Translations under genes and position numbers: made by a program
The notes under the pieces: generated by a model
The model's database searches: none
The model's input: only the letters and a program-made list of their open reading frames with translations
Told to the model about the DNA's origin: nothing
Assembly (NCBI GenBank): GCA_007131745.1
Contig: SLPX01000323.1
Coordinates: forward strand, 1-48,826
Length of the DNA: 48,826 nt
Direction of reading: 5' to 3'
Source: Myxococcales bacterium
GTDB taxonomy: Bacteria > Myxococcota > Polyangia > HGW-17 > SLPX01
Part shown: positions 15,838-24,506 of the stretch, piece after piece
Layout: each line of letters begins with the position of its first letter
How positions within the stretch are numbered: the first letter of the stretch is position 1

Positions 15838-17088
15838 TTACTGGACGCCCATGTCCACAATGTATAACGTATCTCTGTTCACGACAAAGACTTTGCCTGT
15901 TCCCACCGCGGATCCTTGAATATGAGCGTGACCCTTGAAAATTCTTTTCATGGGGACACTTTGAAGAAGTTTCAGCTCAGGAAGGGAGTACACCTGAATT
16001 CCTGCATGTCGAATCAAGCACAACGTGCTTCTGCCTAGTAAACCAAAACCGAAGCCCAATTTGCCGACTTTGACATCCTTGATCTTTTTCCCGTTCGCCG
16101 CGTCCAATGCCCGGATGATGCCGTTTTCAGCGGAAAACAGGTATATGATCCGGCCGTCCTCGGAAAATTCGGCTCCGTAAGTTGTTTCGGGTATGTCGAA
16201 TGAAAGGGTTTTTCCTGTTCCAAGATGGATAAGTCGGCCTTTGGCCGGAGGTTTTGGTTCCGCCAGTTCAGAGTATTCAGCCAGCAGGACCCTGTTGCCG
16301 AGAGAATCGTAAAAAGGTTCCGCGCTCACGTGTCTTGGCGAATCAAAACCGGCCACTGTTCTTGATGACTTTCCGGAAAGCGCCACCACTTGGTGATAAT
16401 AGGTGGATGCTTTCGGAGTTCCGGTTCTTTTCGTGTTGATGTAGAAATATACGGTTTTCAGGGAAGGATTGTAGCCTATCGGTTTTAAGGTGATCCATTC
16501 TTTTCCCGCGGACATTCTGTCGGCGACGGTCACTGAGGTGATGACGTTTTTTTTTAGATCCCACCTGAAGATGAGAAATCTTCTTCGGTGCTGCGGATTG
16601 TCCCGTCGATCCCAAGCAAGCACGTAACCTTCACCAGCGGATGTGTCATAAGACAACAGGCCATCCACGTGATATGGAGGCAGTTTTCCGACCGACGAAA
16701 AACCGGCGAATAGATCCGGATTTGCCGAAACATAGGCTTCTATGGGCGCGGTTACGGACAATTTCTTGTTAGCCGCGATATCCAGAAAAAAGAAGTTGTT
16801 CTGCTCGGTAAGAGCGCCCCTGCCGTAATACAGAAGTCTTCCTCCATCCATGAGTTGCACCGGGCGGACTTTTCTGAAAGTCGGCGGAGTAAAACGACCC
16901 GTTATGTCGATGACCTTTACAACCTTTGCCGATTTGTTCGAGCCACCTCGTTTTGCTCTCGGTCCGGCAGCCGCATCTTTGATTGCGATACGACCCAGGG
17001 TGATGTCGGGCAGAGCAACCGCAATAAAAATAGATATCAGAGCCGTGACGAAAAAAAAACAATTGCTCTTGGCCGATTTGCTTCTCAT
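15838..17088 (-). CDS. secreted beta-propeller-like protein, function unknown
   Basis: 416 residues. The ATG at 17088 has AGAGGAG five bases upstream, which decides the start over a longer reading to 17139. An N-terminal hydrophobic segment (~10-35) is probably a signal peptide. The rest is strand-rich with recurring blocks of Gly/Asp turns (LMDGGRLLYYGRG, EFSEDGRIIYLFSAENG, SLPELKLLQSVP) reminiscent of WD40/YVTN-like propellers. No catalytic motif is seen. It converges on the TPR-protease gene with a 17-base gap and is followed upstream by the OPT transporter gene on the same strand. Confidence 0.6.
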   Translation of the reverse strand: MRSKSAKSNCFFFVTALISIFIAVALPDITLGRIAIKDAAAGPRAKRGGSNKSAKVVKVIDITGRFTPPTFRKVRPVQLMDGGRLLYYGRGALTEQNNFFFLDIAANKKLSVTAPIEAYVSANPDLFAGFSSVGKLPPYHVDGLLSYDTSAGEGYVLAWDRRDNPQHRRRFLIFRWDLKKNVITSVTVADRMSAGKEWITLKPIGYNPSLKTVYFYINTKRTGTPKASTYYHQVVALSGKSSRTVAGFDSPRHVSAEPFYDSLGNRVLLAEYSELAEPKPPAKGRLIHLGTGKTLSFDIPETTYGAEFSEDGRIIYLFSAENGIIRALDAANGKKIKDVKVGKLGFGFGLLGRSTLCLIRHAGIQVYSLPELKLLQSVPMKRIFKGHAHIQGSAVGTGKVFVVNRDTLYIVDMGVQ

Positions 17089-17151
17089 GAAAACTCCTCT
17101 AACGCGCGGCCCGCTTTTTGATGTTGTTTCGCCTTTCAAAAACGAGAGTAT

Positions 17152-19125
17152 TTATTTTCCGGTCTTTCTGGTCTTCATTGCCGCGCGTACCATCAAAAAA
17201 CCCAAAATAGCGAAGCCGGTCATGGAAGCGACTTGCCCCCAAAATCCCTCCAGGCGAAACGGTAGCCCCGCGGGCCTGGTGCCCAGAATGAATGCATACA
17301 AAGCCACCCCCACGCCCATGAGGCCCTCGCCGGCGATGAGACCGGAACCGAAAAGGATGCCCCGTTCTTTTTGCTCGGCCTGAAATTCGCTTTTTCGGGA
17401 AAACCGCTCAACCGACCAGCGCAGCACACCGCCGGCAAAGACCGGCGTCATCGTAGACACGGGCAGGTAGATGCCCACCGCGAACGGCAGAGAAGGAACC
17501 GACAAAAGCTCGGCCATGAGCGCGAATGCCGCTCCCGTAAGAAGCAGACCCCATGGCAGATTCGCGGACAACACGCCCTCGATCACGGTTTTCATGAGTG
17601 TAGCCTGGGGGGCCGGGATTTCCTGGGAGCCGAAGCCGTAGGTGTCTCCGAGCAGCCATACCGCGGCCGCGACCGGAAGCGCCGCAAAGAGGGCGCCGAC
17701 CAGTTCGGAGAACTGCTGCCTCGCGGGCGTCGCGCCCAGGATGTAGCCGGCTTTGAGATCCTGCGAGATGTCTCCCGCTATGGACGCGGCCACGCACACC
17801 ACGGTGCCTACGGTAAGAGCCGTGGCTTTGCCCGTGAGGTCGGTCCAGCCCATCCCGTAAAATATTCCCGCGGTGATGATCAGGGTCACGATAGTCATCC
17901 CCGAGGTGGGGTTGGAACTCACTCCGACCATGCCGACTATTCTTGAAGACACGGTGACAAAAGCAAAGGCGCAGATCGTGATGCACACCGCGGTCACAAT
18001 CCTGATACCGATGCCCGCGACTCCGCTCCCTATCACGAAGGGAGTCACGATTACCACGGTGATCACCAGGCCTATTCCTGCAAGGAGGATGACAAAGGGC
18101 AGGTCCCTCTGGGTGCGGGGGATTTCTCTGCCTTCCTGCACGCCGGGGCCGCTTCTGCGCAACTCTTTTACGCCGGCCCCCAGAGCGCTCCACATGGTGG
18201 GCAAAGCCTTTAGCACCGTGATGATTCCCGCGCACGCAACAGCCCCTGCTCCTATGTACCTGACGTAATTCGACCAGATTTCAGCCGCGCTCATATCTTG
18301 CACGAGTTTATCGGTTACAGGAAAAAGAGGCGACTGCAAGCCGTCGCCGAAATGCGCGATAAGAGGAATGACTGCAAGAGACGACACGAGACCCCCGGCC
18401 ACCATGATGGCCGAGATGCGATAGCCCAATATATAACCCACGCCCAGAAGAGCGGGTGTAGGTTCAATGCCCAGAAAACCCTTTTTGAGTCCGGGAATGG
18501 GGATATGTACGATATCTGCAAAAGCGCGCAGGAATGAAAGAATGAACTTGTATGCAGCCCCGACCCCCAGCCCGAAAAACACCATTTTAGCCCGGCCGCC
18601 GCCCGCGTCGGCCGCGATCAAAACTTCCGCGGCCGCTGTGCCTTCGGGGTAGGGCAGGGTGTTGTGCTCTTTTACAATCAGGAACTGTCTCAGGGGAATC
18701 ATGAAAAGAATCCCAAGGATTGCTCCCAGGATGCCCAAAATCACAAGCTGGGCCAGTGAAGGATTCAGCCCCCAAAGAAACAGTGCCGGCACCGTAAATA
18801 TAAGCCCCGATGCAAGAGATGATGATGCGCTTCCCGCGGTAGCGGCCAGGTTGTGTTCCAGGATGCCGCTTCCTTTGAACAGGCGCGCTCGCTCCAAACT
18901 CTTAAACACGGCCACGGCTATTACGGCCAGGGGTATGGCGGTGGAAATTGTAAGCCCGACTCTCAGGCCGAGATACGCGTTGGCCATGCCGAAAAGCGAA
19001 CCGAAGATGCATCCCACCACGAGCGCGCGCAGGGAAAAATCCCTGAGGTTCGTCTTTTCGTCCACGTAAGGTTTATGGTTTGTCCCTGATTCGGGTTTCT
19101 TTTCTTCTGTGCTTGAGGTTGACAT
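17152..19125 (-). CDS. OPT-family oligopeptide transporter
   Basis: 657 residues with about 14-16 hydrophobic helices. Family features include an N-terminal FSLRALVVGCIFGSLFGMAN helix followed by AYLGLRVGLT, and the NTLPYPEGTAAAEVLIA motif typical of bacterial/archaeal OPT proteins (compare the NPGPF/PYPEG region). Members import small peptides or metal-chelate complexes by proton-driven transport across the inner membrane. The ATG at 19125 is chosen over the in-frame TTG at 19146; the ribosome site is weak. The gene reads richer in G+C than its neighbours, and several long antisense or shifted frames over it are a by-product of that. Uptake of peptides released by extracellular digestion is plausible. 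Confidence 0.9.
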   Translation of the reverse strand: MSTSSTEEKKPESGTNHKPYVDEKTNLRDFSLRALVVGCIFGSLFGMANAYLGLRVGLTISTAIPLAVIAVAVFKSLERARLFKGSGILEHNLAATAGSASSSLASGLIFTVPALFLWGLNPSLAQLVILGILGAILGILFMIPLRQFLIVKEHNTLPYPEGTAAAEVLIAADAGGGRAKMVFFGLGVGAAYKFILSFLRAFADIVHIPIPGLKKGFLGIEPTPALLGVGYILGYRISAIMVAGGLVSSLAVIPLIAHFGDGLQSPLFPVTDKLVQDMSAAEIWSNYVRYIGAGAVACAGIITVLKALPTMWSALGAGVKELRRSGPGVQEGREIPRTQRDLPFVILLAGIGLVITVVIVTPFVIGSGVAGIGIRIVTAVCITICAFAFVTVSSRIVGMVGVSSNPTSGMTIVTLIITAGIFYGMGWTDLTGKATALTVGTVVCVAASIAGDISQDLKAGYILGATPARQQFSELVGALFAALPVAAAVWLLGDTYGFGSQEIPAPQATLMKTVIEGVLSANLPWGLLLTGAAFALMAELLSVPSLPFAVGIYLPVSTMTPVFAGGVLRWSVERFSRKSEFQAEQKERGILFGSGLIAGEGLMGVGVALYAFILGTRPAGLPFRLEGFWGQVASMTGFAILGFLMVRAAMKTRKTGK

Positions 19126-19167
19126 GATTTTGCAACCTAGCAGCAAATTTTTAGTCCGGTCAAGTCT

Positions 19168-19791
19168 TCAGAGCGTTATAGCTCTGGACCGCGGCGATCT
19201 TTCCATTTCCCACATGGGCAAGTTTATTACGGGAAGATCGATGCGTCGGAGGGTTTTGAAGCCGAAATGCTCGTACAGCTCGACATTTTCCGGAGTCTCG
19301 GTTTCAAGGTACAACGAAACATCCGCGGTTTCGCTCTTTCGGATCAATTCCTCGAGCATTTTCTTGCCGAATCCCATTCCCTGCATATCGGGATTCACCC
19401 CGATCATGAAAAGGTAGATGAAATCCCGCCCGTTCATGTTCTTCTTCCGGTCTTTCTCCAGGGGGGTGAAAATGTATCTCATCTTTGAACCCAGAAGCGG
19501 TCCCAACCTCATGGCCCGTAAAAGCGCACCGCATCTGAGCATTCGATAAAACGTCATGTAAGACAACTCTCCAGGCACCCACGCCGCGGCTCCTTCCAAG
19601 TTTGTCGAGGGAGCGATGATTTCTCCGTATTTGAAAGCGTACCGCAATCCGAGTTCAAAAAACGAGCTGTACTTTTCGTCGAAGCCCGACACGTTTTCAA
19701 AAATCTTTGTCCAGAGCGGATCTCCCCGGAACGCCGCGGTGATCACCTCGGCCCCTTTCAAAACGTCTTCTTCTCGCAATTTGTAGGTCAT
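19168..19791 (-). CDS. GNAT-family N-acetyltransferase
   Basis: 207 residues. The C-terminal half shows the acetyl-CoA binding core: LFMIGVNPDMQGMGFGKKML (V-x-P-x-x-Q-G-x-G-x-G/K motif A) and LYLETETPENVELYEHFGFK (the N-x-x-x-Y-x-x-x-GF motif B). The layout resembles the GNAT branch that includes small-molecule or toxin acetylases; the substrate is not predictable. The ATG at 19791 is preceded by AGGGTGGAG; an in-frame GTG lies nine bases upstream. It sits between the OPT transporter and the HepT/MntA pair on the same strand. Confidence 0.88.
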   Translation of the reverse strand: MTYKLREEDVLKGAEVITAAFRGDPLWTKIFENVSGFDEKYSSFFELGLRYAFKYGEIIAPSTNLEGAAAWVPGELSYMTFYRMLRCGALLRAMRLGPLLGSKMRYIFTPLEKDRKKNMNGRDFIYLFMIGVNPDMQGMGFGKKMLEELIRKSETADVSLYLETETPENVELYEHFGFKTLRRIDLPVINLPMWEMERSPRSRAITL

Positions 19792-19825
19792 GAACTCCAC
19801 CCTTGAATTTGCAAAGCTGCGGTGA

Positions 19826-20119
19826 TCACTGGAGAATAACTCCCTGCTGTTTCAAGGAGTGAACCCTTTCTTCATCCAGGTCGTGCTGATCCAGCAGGTC
19901 CACCACGATGGGCAGATCGGACTCGGAAAAGGCCAGGCGCAGCTCGCAGAGCAGACGCCATTCGAGAGGTTCTTCCGACAATACCAGCAAATCCAGATCG
20001 GAAAAAGGCTCCGCGCCGCCCGACACCCGCGAACCGAAGGCGATAACGCGATGGTCCGGAATCAGCCGGTGCAGGATGTCCATCACCATGTCAACCTGCT
20101 TCGGTGGAAGATCAATCAT
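19826..20119 (-). CDS. MntA-like minimal nucleotidyltransferase (antitoxin candidate)
   Basis: 97 residues. The catalytic signature GS-x10-DxD is intact: Gly29, Ser30, Asp41, Asp43 in FGSRVSGG...FSDLDLLV, with a probable third acidic residue in IVVDLLD near residue 74. The gene overlaps the end of the HEPN gene by eight bases, so translation is coupled. In characterised HepT-MntA modules the MNT protein neutralises the HEPN RNase by transferring AMP to a Tyr near its active site; the intact triad is compatible with that. Note the order: toxin-like gene first, antitoxin-like gene second. Confidence 0.88.
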   Translation of the reverse strand: MIDLPPKQVDMVMDILHRLIPDHRVIAFGSRVSGGAEPFSDLDLLVLSEEPLEWRLLCELRLAFSESDLPIVVDLLDQHDLDEERVHSLKQQGVILQ

Positions 20120-20531
20120 TGGATTTCTCCAGTTCAGCGAGCAGTTTGCCGGCGTCATGTAAAAAGGCTGCAATCTGTGCATATATCCTGTCGGCCGTTT
20201 TTCGATTATAAGTGTGTGCTGTCAGGTTGCGAGCCTCGCTGTATTCGATCCATTTGAACGGATCGTCTATCAAACCGAAGCGAGCGGCCCGGCGAAACAA
20301 ATCCCGGCGCGTGAGAGGGCCGGTAACGGCCGACTGGTTTATTCGCAGCCACCGCTGTATGAATTTCCAGCACAGCTCGAATGTGAACTCGAAGTTCTGA
20401 ATGACTCCGGCCCTGACGACTTTTCTCTTCACTTCGTCGAGAGAATTCATGAAGTCTTTGTCTTCAGCCGTGGCCACGGCCGAAGTCAGCGATGAAACCG
20501 CCTGACGAAGCGAACTGAGATCCAGAATCAT
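20112..20531 (-). CDS. HepT-like HEPN protein (toxin candidate)
   Basis: 139 residues, all-helical HEPN domain of the HI0074/nucleotidyltransferase-substrate-binding type. The RNase motif Rx4HxY is complete: Arg101, His106 and Tyr108 in RNLTAHTY. In HepT toxins this motif forms the RNase site, and the Tyr is the residue AMPylated by MntA. The conserved WKxxQRWL segment (~55-62) matches the family. The ATG at 20531 is chosen; a TTG 36 bases upstream is less likely. It forms an operon with the overlapping MNT gene. Confidence 0.88.
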   Translation of the reverse strand: MILDLSSLRQAVSSLTSAVATAEDKDFMNSLDEVKRKVVRAGVIQNFEFTFELCWKFIQRWLRINQSAVTGPLTRRDLFRRAARFGLIDDPFKWIEYSEARNLTAHTYNRKTADRIYAQIAAFLHDAGKLLAELEKSND

Positions 20532-20686
20532 AAAATTGATGCTACTTCTTTGAGATACCGAGATCAAGTGCTAGACTTTGTCGCTCCAGCGATTTTGGAC
20601 CGAGCCGGGATTGAACTATTAAATGATTATACAACCAAGACAACTTGCATCTTCGGAAAGAGGTTTGGCTGAGAGGTATGTTTTGC

Positions 20687-22255
20687 ATGAATCAAATGAA
20701 GACAAACATGGTTCGATATGTTCACGTTTCGTTTTTGATTGCGGTTTTTTGCACGGCGGCCGGCGTGGGTTGCGGCGATGACGGGGAGAAGCGGGAGGAT
20801 CATGTTTTTCCCGATGGATTCTACTGGGGGACCGCGACAGCGGGATTTCAGGTGGAAACCGGCTGTCCCACGGTCGACGAGTCTGAATGCATGGACACGG
20901 GTTCGGACTGGTACGTCTGGGTCACCGAGCCAGAGATCATCGGAGATCCCGGAGCGTACGTGGCCGGGGATTCTCTTTCGGGCGGTCCGGGGCATTACGA
21001 GCTTTATGCCCATGATTTCGATCTTGCAAAAAACGAACTCAACAACAACGCCTACCGGATGAGTTTGGAATGGAGCCGGCTCTTCCCTGAGCCGACCGAT
21101 GGCCTGTCAACCGTCGAGGAGATGGCATCCGCGGCCGATCCGGTCGCGGTCCTCCACTACCACGACGTTTTGGACGCTCTCAGGCAAAGGTCCATCACGC
21201 CTCTGGTGACCATCCATCATTACACGTTGCCCACCTGGATCCACGACGCTCTCGGGTGTTACCAAGATCTCGCGACCTGTTCGCCCGCGGGTTGGCTGGA
21301 CAGGGAGCGGATTACCACTGAGTTTGCAAAGTACGCGGCTTTTGCAGCGAGCGAGTTCGGCGAAAAGGTGGACATGTGGGCAACCTTGAACGAACCCTAC
21401 GCAGTGGTGCTTGCCGGGTTCTTGATGCCGTCCGAGGATCGCACCAATCCGCCCGGGGTGAACATGGAATTCGAGGCAGCGAAAACCGCCGTACTCTCAA
21501 TGATCGAGGCGCACGCCCTCGCGTATGAAGCGATCCATGAAAACGACATATGGGACGCGGACGGTGACGGTCGACCGGCGCGAGTCGGCGTGGTCTACAA
21601 CATAGTGGCCACCGCGCCCATGAACCCTGCAAGCGAACTGGATGTAGAAGCCGCGGAGAATGTGGATTACCTCTATAACCGCGTGTTTCTGAACGCCGTG
21701 ACCAGGGGGGAACTCGACACCGACATGGATGGTTCGTTTGAATACAGGCCGGACCTGGACGGCCGGATGGATTACATCGGAGTCAACTACTACACCCGGA
21801 TAACCGTGGAAGGCGTGGAATGGCCGGTGTTTCCCGATCTCTCCCCGCTTTCGAATTTCGACCCCTTTACCATGAGCATATGGGAAGATTATCCCCGAGG
21901 TTTGTACGAGGTCCTGGTATCGGCCGGCGAATACGGTTACCCGCTGATCGTCACCGAATGCGGCACACCGAATGTTTCGGACGATGAGGCCGGCCCCGGT
22001 TTTCTCGTGCGACACTTGATATGGCTCAGCCGGGCGATCAGGGAAGGCGTCAACGTGGAGGGCTTCTTTTACTGGTCACTCATGGACAACTACGAGTGGA
22101 ACCACGGAATGTCCATGAAGTTCGGCCTCTACGCCGTGGACCCGGAAGACCTCGTGAAAGAAAGAGTCCTGAGAAAGACGGGCGAAATATACGGCCGCAT
22201 CGCAGGTGAAAACATGATTCCCCCAGACCTGGCGGAAGCATACCCCGAGCCATGA
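20687..22255 (+). CDS. GH1 beta-glucosidase-like lipoprotein
   Basis: 522 residues. Signal peptide ends at a lipobox-like GVGC (weak at -3). The TIM-barrel GH1 domain starts with FPDGFYWGTATAGFQVE. The general acid lies in TLNEPYA (Glu236) and the nucleophile in VTECGTPN (Glu424; usually ITENG). YRMSLEWSRLFPEP and GVNYYTR match GH1 strands. The conserved Trp/Glu region FFYWSLMDNYEWNHG fits the aglycone end. It probably hydrolyses beta-glucosides or related disaccharides outside the cytoplasm, which is uncommon for GH1 (most are cytoplasmic). GAGAGG lies ten bases before the ATG at 20687; ATGs at 20678 and 20696 are alternatives. Confidence 0.93.
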   Translation: MNQMKTNMVRYVHVSFLIAVFCTAAGVGCGDDGEKREDHVFPDGFYWGTATAGFQVETGCPTVDESECMDTGSDWYVWVTEPEIIGDPGAYVAGDSLSGGPGHYELYAHDFDLAKNELNNNAYRMSLEWSRLFPEPTDGLSTVEEMASAADPVAVLHYHDVLDALRQRSITPLVTIHHYTLPTWIHDALGCYQDLATCSPAGWLDRERITTEFAKYAAFAASEFGEKVDMWATLNEPYAVVLAGFLMPSEDRTNPPGVNMEFEAAKTAVLSMIEAHALAYEAIHENDIWDADGDGRPARVGVVYNIVATAPMNPASELDVEAAENVDYLYNRVFLNAVTRGELDTDMDGSFEYRPDLDGRMDYIGVNYYTRITVEGVEWPVFPDLSPLSNFDPFTMSIWEDYPRGLYEVLVSAGEYGYPLIVTECGTPNVSDDEAGPGFLVRHLIWLSRAIREGVNVEGFFYWSLMDNYEWNHGMSMKFGLYAVDPEDLVKERVLRKTGEIYGRIAGENMIPPDLAEAYPEP

Positions 22256-22294
22256 AATGTATAGATATTACTGTTTGCGCTAATTGCTGAATTG

Positions 22295-22582
22295 TCAGTG
22301 TCTTACAACGTTTCCGAAAACCGGTTCGGAGATTCTTTCTGAGCGGCACACGGGGCATCTTGAGGGCGTGGTCAGCCGCGTCCTGTCCCGGAAAACAAAG
22401 CCGCATTTTTCGCAACAGGCCGGCTCCACGACGATTTTTGTTTTGCCGGCGGAGCGGATGGCGTGTTGAATCTCTTGTTCCGCGTCCTTGATTCCCAGCC
22501 CGAACAGAGCGGCCAAACTTCGGACGGTGTGCGATTCCCTGGAGAGGATTTCAATGATCTTCTGCCGGATTGTTTTTGACAT
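22295..22582 (-). CDS. HTH plus zinc-ribbon transcriptional regulator (COG3357-like)
   Basis: 95 residues. The N-terminal half is a winged-helix-like HTH (QKIIEILSRESHTVRSLAALFG). The C-terminal half is a zinc ribbon with Cys pairs CEKC and CPVC. This HTH/Zn-ribbon fusion is known mainly from archaea and scattered anaerobic bacteria as predicted regulators without known ligand. It starts three bases after the DUF192 gene ends, so it is the last gene of a three-gene minus-strand operon. Confidence 0.75.
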   Translation of the reverse strand: MSKTIRQKIIEILSRESHTVRSLAALFGLGIKDAEQEIQHAIRSAGKTKIVVEPACCEKCGFVFRDRTRLTTPSRCPVCRSERISEPVFGNVVRH

Positions 22583-22585
22583 TTT

Positions 22586-22954
22586 TTACCGATCTTCCGG
22601 ATTGGAGGGCGAAAAGACCAGCCGGTGACCCGGCGTGGTTGAGCTGCGTTCAATAGCGCCGGTCGCAAGTTCCAGGGTGCTCAGGGCCGAAGGGTGGTAC
22701 GCGCTCAATCGCCAGGGTGCAAGATCCGCGTGCAACCCCACCACCTGGTTTTCCTTGTCCAGAAAGAGGACGTCTATGGGAAATTTCATGAAAAAGGTGT
22801 GAACCTGGCGGCATGGTTTTATGAGCAGGCCGTATCCCTCGGCCATTTCGGTTTTTCCCAGGAGCCCCTTCAGCCTGGTTTTCCACGTATCCGCGGTTTC
22901 TACGTGATCTGCGATAAGGATCTGCGTGTCACGGTTTTGGACGGAAAAGAGCAT
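22586..22954 (-). CDS. DUF192 (COG1430) family protein
   Basis: 122 residues. Diagnostic DUF192 features: RLKGLLGK near the start, the HTFFMKFPIDVLFLD core, and the VVGLHADLAPWRLS...ALSTLELATGAIE block. The fold is a small beta-barrel; the biochemical role is unknown. Many relatives carry a signal peptide; this one does not, so it is probably cytoplasmic. It lies 15 bases after the CDP-alcohol phosphatidyltransferase gene. Confidence 0.9.
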   Translation of the reverse strand: MLFSVQNRDTQILIADHVETADTWKTRLKGLLGKTEMAEGYGLLIKPCRQVHTFFMKFPIDVLFLDKENQVVGLHADLAPWRLSAYHPSALSTLELATGAIERSSTTPGHRLVFSPSNPEDR

Positions 22955-22969
22955 GGCCGAAAGGGGGTT

Positions 22970-24319
22970 TCAGCCCATGGATGGCTGGGACTGATGTTTT
23001 TGCAGGATTTTCTTCGCCTGATGGGTGATCACCACGACGAAATACACGGTGGCCACGGTCACGGATATGATCACAATCGGTCTTAAAGTATTGAAAATTG
23101 CGAACATTCCCAGCACGACGCAGTCCACGTCTCTTCCCACCAGGAATTTCACTGAGTTTACGAACCTGGCGGAGAGCTTTTTCTTGTTTTCTTCTTTTTC
23201 AAAATCCCATTTAAGCTCCATGGGTTGTCCGCCCTTTGTCTTGGTGATCTGGTTGTAATTGACAACCGCGGTGCCAACCGCGGTGAACCAGAATACGACC
23301 CAGCCCGATATGAGGTAGAAAACATGGCCGCCCCGCCAGTGAATCACGTATGAAACAGCGAGGACCCAAAACATCAGGACTATGTGGTCCAGGATGGAGT
23401 CCAGCAGCGCTCCGAACTTGGTTGATTGATACTTGACCCTGGCGATTTCTCCGTCGATTCCGTCGAAAACAGACGCAAAATGAAAAACGACCGCACCGAT
23501 TGCAATCCACAGCCATTCCGCCGTGATGGTCAAGGCAGCGGATGAGAGACCGAAGATGAAAACGACCGCGGATATCAGGTTTGGAGACAGGGGAAGATTG
23601 GCGATTCTTTTGGAAACCGCCTGTGAAACAGGCCGGTTGAAATGCTTTGCCACCCAGCCGTCTATTGATTTGCCCAGAGATTTGAAAAGAGCATTCAGGG
23701 CGGGTTTGAAATCCCGTTTTTCTTCCACCGGGTGCCAGAAGCTGTCGCAAAACTCCTTTTGAACAAGGATTCCCTTTTCCCGCGCTTTCTCCACGAGCGC
23801 GGTTTGTTGCAGTAATGCGTTTTCCTCTTTGTCTCCTTTATCTTTTTTATCTTCCGGGGAAATGTTGTCGAGCAGAGACCTTATTGTAGCTGCTTTTGCA
23901 ATCGTGATTCCGACTCTGTTTTTGGAGCCCGGATCCACGATTTCTATCACGGCCTGATCAGAATCCACTTTTGTTGCAAGGGCTTGAGCCAGGATTTCGG
24001 AACCGTAGATCCGATCTCCGCGAATGACGACCACCGTGGAATCATCGGGCTCACCCGATGCACCCGAATCCGCCAACGCTCCAACGGGGGAGTCTTTCGG
24101 ATGGCAGGTCATTTCGATTTGCGGCCCGGGTTTGCGTGAAAGGATTTCAGCGGTGTCTGCAGTGTTTAACAAGTGTACAGAAGGATGGTTTTGTTTTGCA
24201 AGTTCGTACGCTATTCTTTCTGGAAGCGTGAGCCCGCCCAGCATTGGATGAATACGCCCGGTTTTTTTCGGTTCACCGGCCAATTTTGAACTTACAGCAA
24301 CGAAGACAGTGTGCGCCAT
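22970..24319 (-). CDS. CDP-alcohol phosphatidyltransferase with degenerate nucleotidyltransferase-like N-terminus
   Basis: 449 residues. The C-terminal ~230 residues form a membrane CDP-alcohol phosphotransferase: the full motif DGxDGxxAR...GxxxDxxxD is present (Asp286, Asp289, Gly290, Ala293, Arg294, Gly303, Asp307, Asp311), followed by several helices. The linker HFNRPVSQAVSKR...LSPNLIS matches bifunctional inositol-phosphate cytidylyltransferase/DIPP-synthase-like proteins. The N-terminal ~190 residues keep the outline of a sugar-phosphate nucleotidyltransferase (MLGGLTLPERIAYELAK; TVVVIRGDRIYGSEIL) but lack the glycine-rich nucleotide loop, so this half may be inactive. Likely product is an inositol- or polyol-phospholipid; the polar substrate is unknown. 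It is the first gene of a three-gene operon. Confidence 0.85.
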   Translation of the reverse strand: MAHTVFVAVSSKLAGEPKKTGRIHPMLGGLTLPERIAYELAKQNHPSVHLLNTADTAEILSRKPGPQIEMTCHPKDSPVGALADSGASGEPDDSTVVVIRGDRIYGSEILAQALATKVDSDQAVIEIVDPGSKNRVGITIAKAATIRSLLDNISPEDKKDKGDKEENALLQQTALVEKAREKGILVQKEFCDSFWHPVEEKRDFKPALNALFKSLGKSIDGWVAKHFNRPVSQAVSKRIANLPLSPNLISAVVFIFGLSSAALTITAEWLWIAIGAVVFHFASVFDGIDGEIARVKYQSTKFGALLDSILDHIVLMFWVLAVSYVIHWRGGHVFYLISGWVVFWFTAVGTAVVNYNQITKTKGGQPMELKWDFEKEENKKKLSARFVNSVKFLVGRDVDCVVLGMFAIFNTLRPIVIISVTVATVYFVVVITHQAKKILQKHQSQPSMG

Positions 24320-24506
24320 GATAACAGGACCTCCGGGTCTTTAGAGGGCGCATAATACCCTCCGTATGCGTGTGAGACAACCTTCTTTTGATTGTACTCC
24401 GGCTCAATTGCCGGTTTTTTGATTCTGTGGAAAAGAATTTTTGTCCGCTCGGTCTTTGACAACCGAGTTCTGTGCGGGTACTTTTGCGCTTGTTTTTCGG
24501 AGAAAC

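Noticed and set aside
17408..18235. 275-codon shifted frame inside the OPT transporter gene
   Set aside because: It is a by-product of G+C-rich third positions. The product is a basic His/Arg/Gly-rich sequence unlike any protein family, and the real frame has all membrane helices.
20112..20119. Frameshift between the HEPN and MNT frames
   Set aside because: The eight-base overlap is normal translational coupling; both products are full length with intact motifs.
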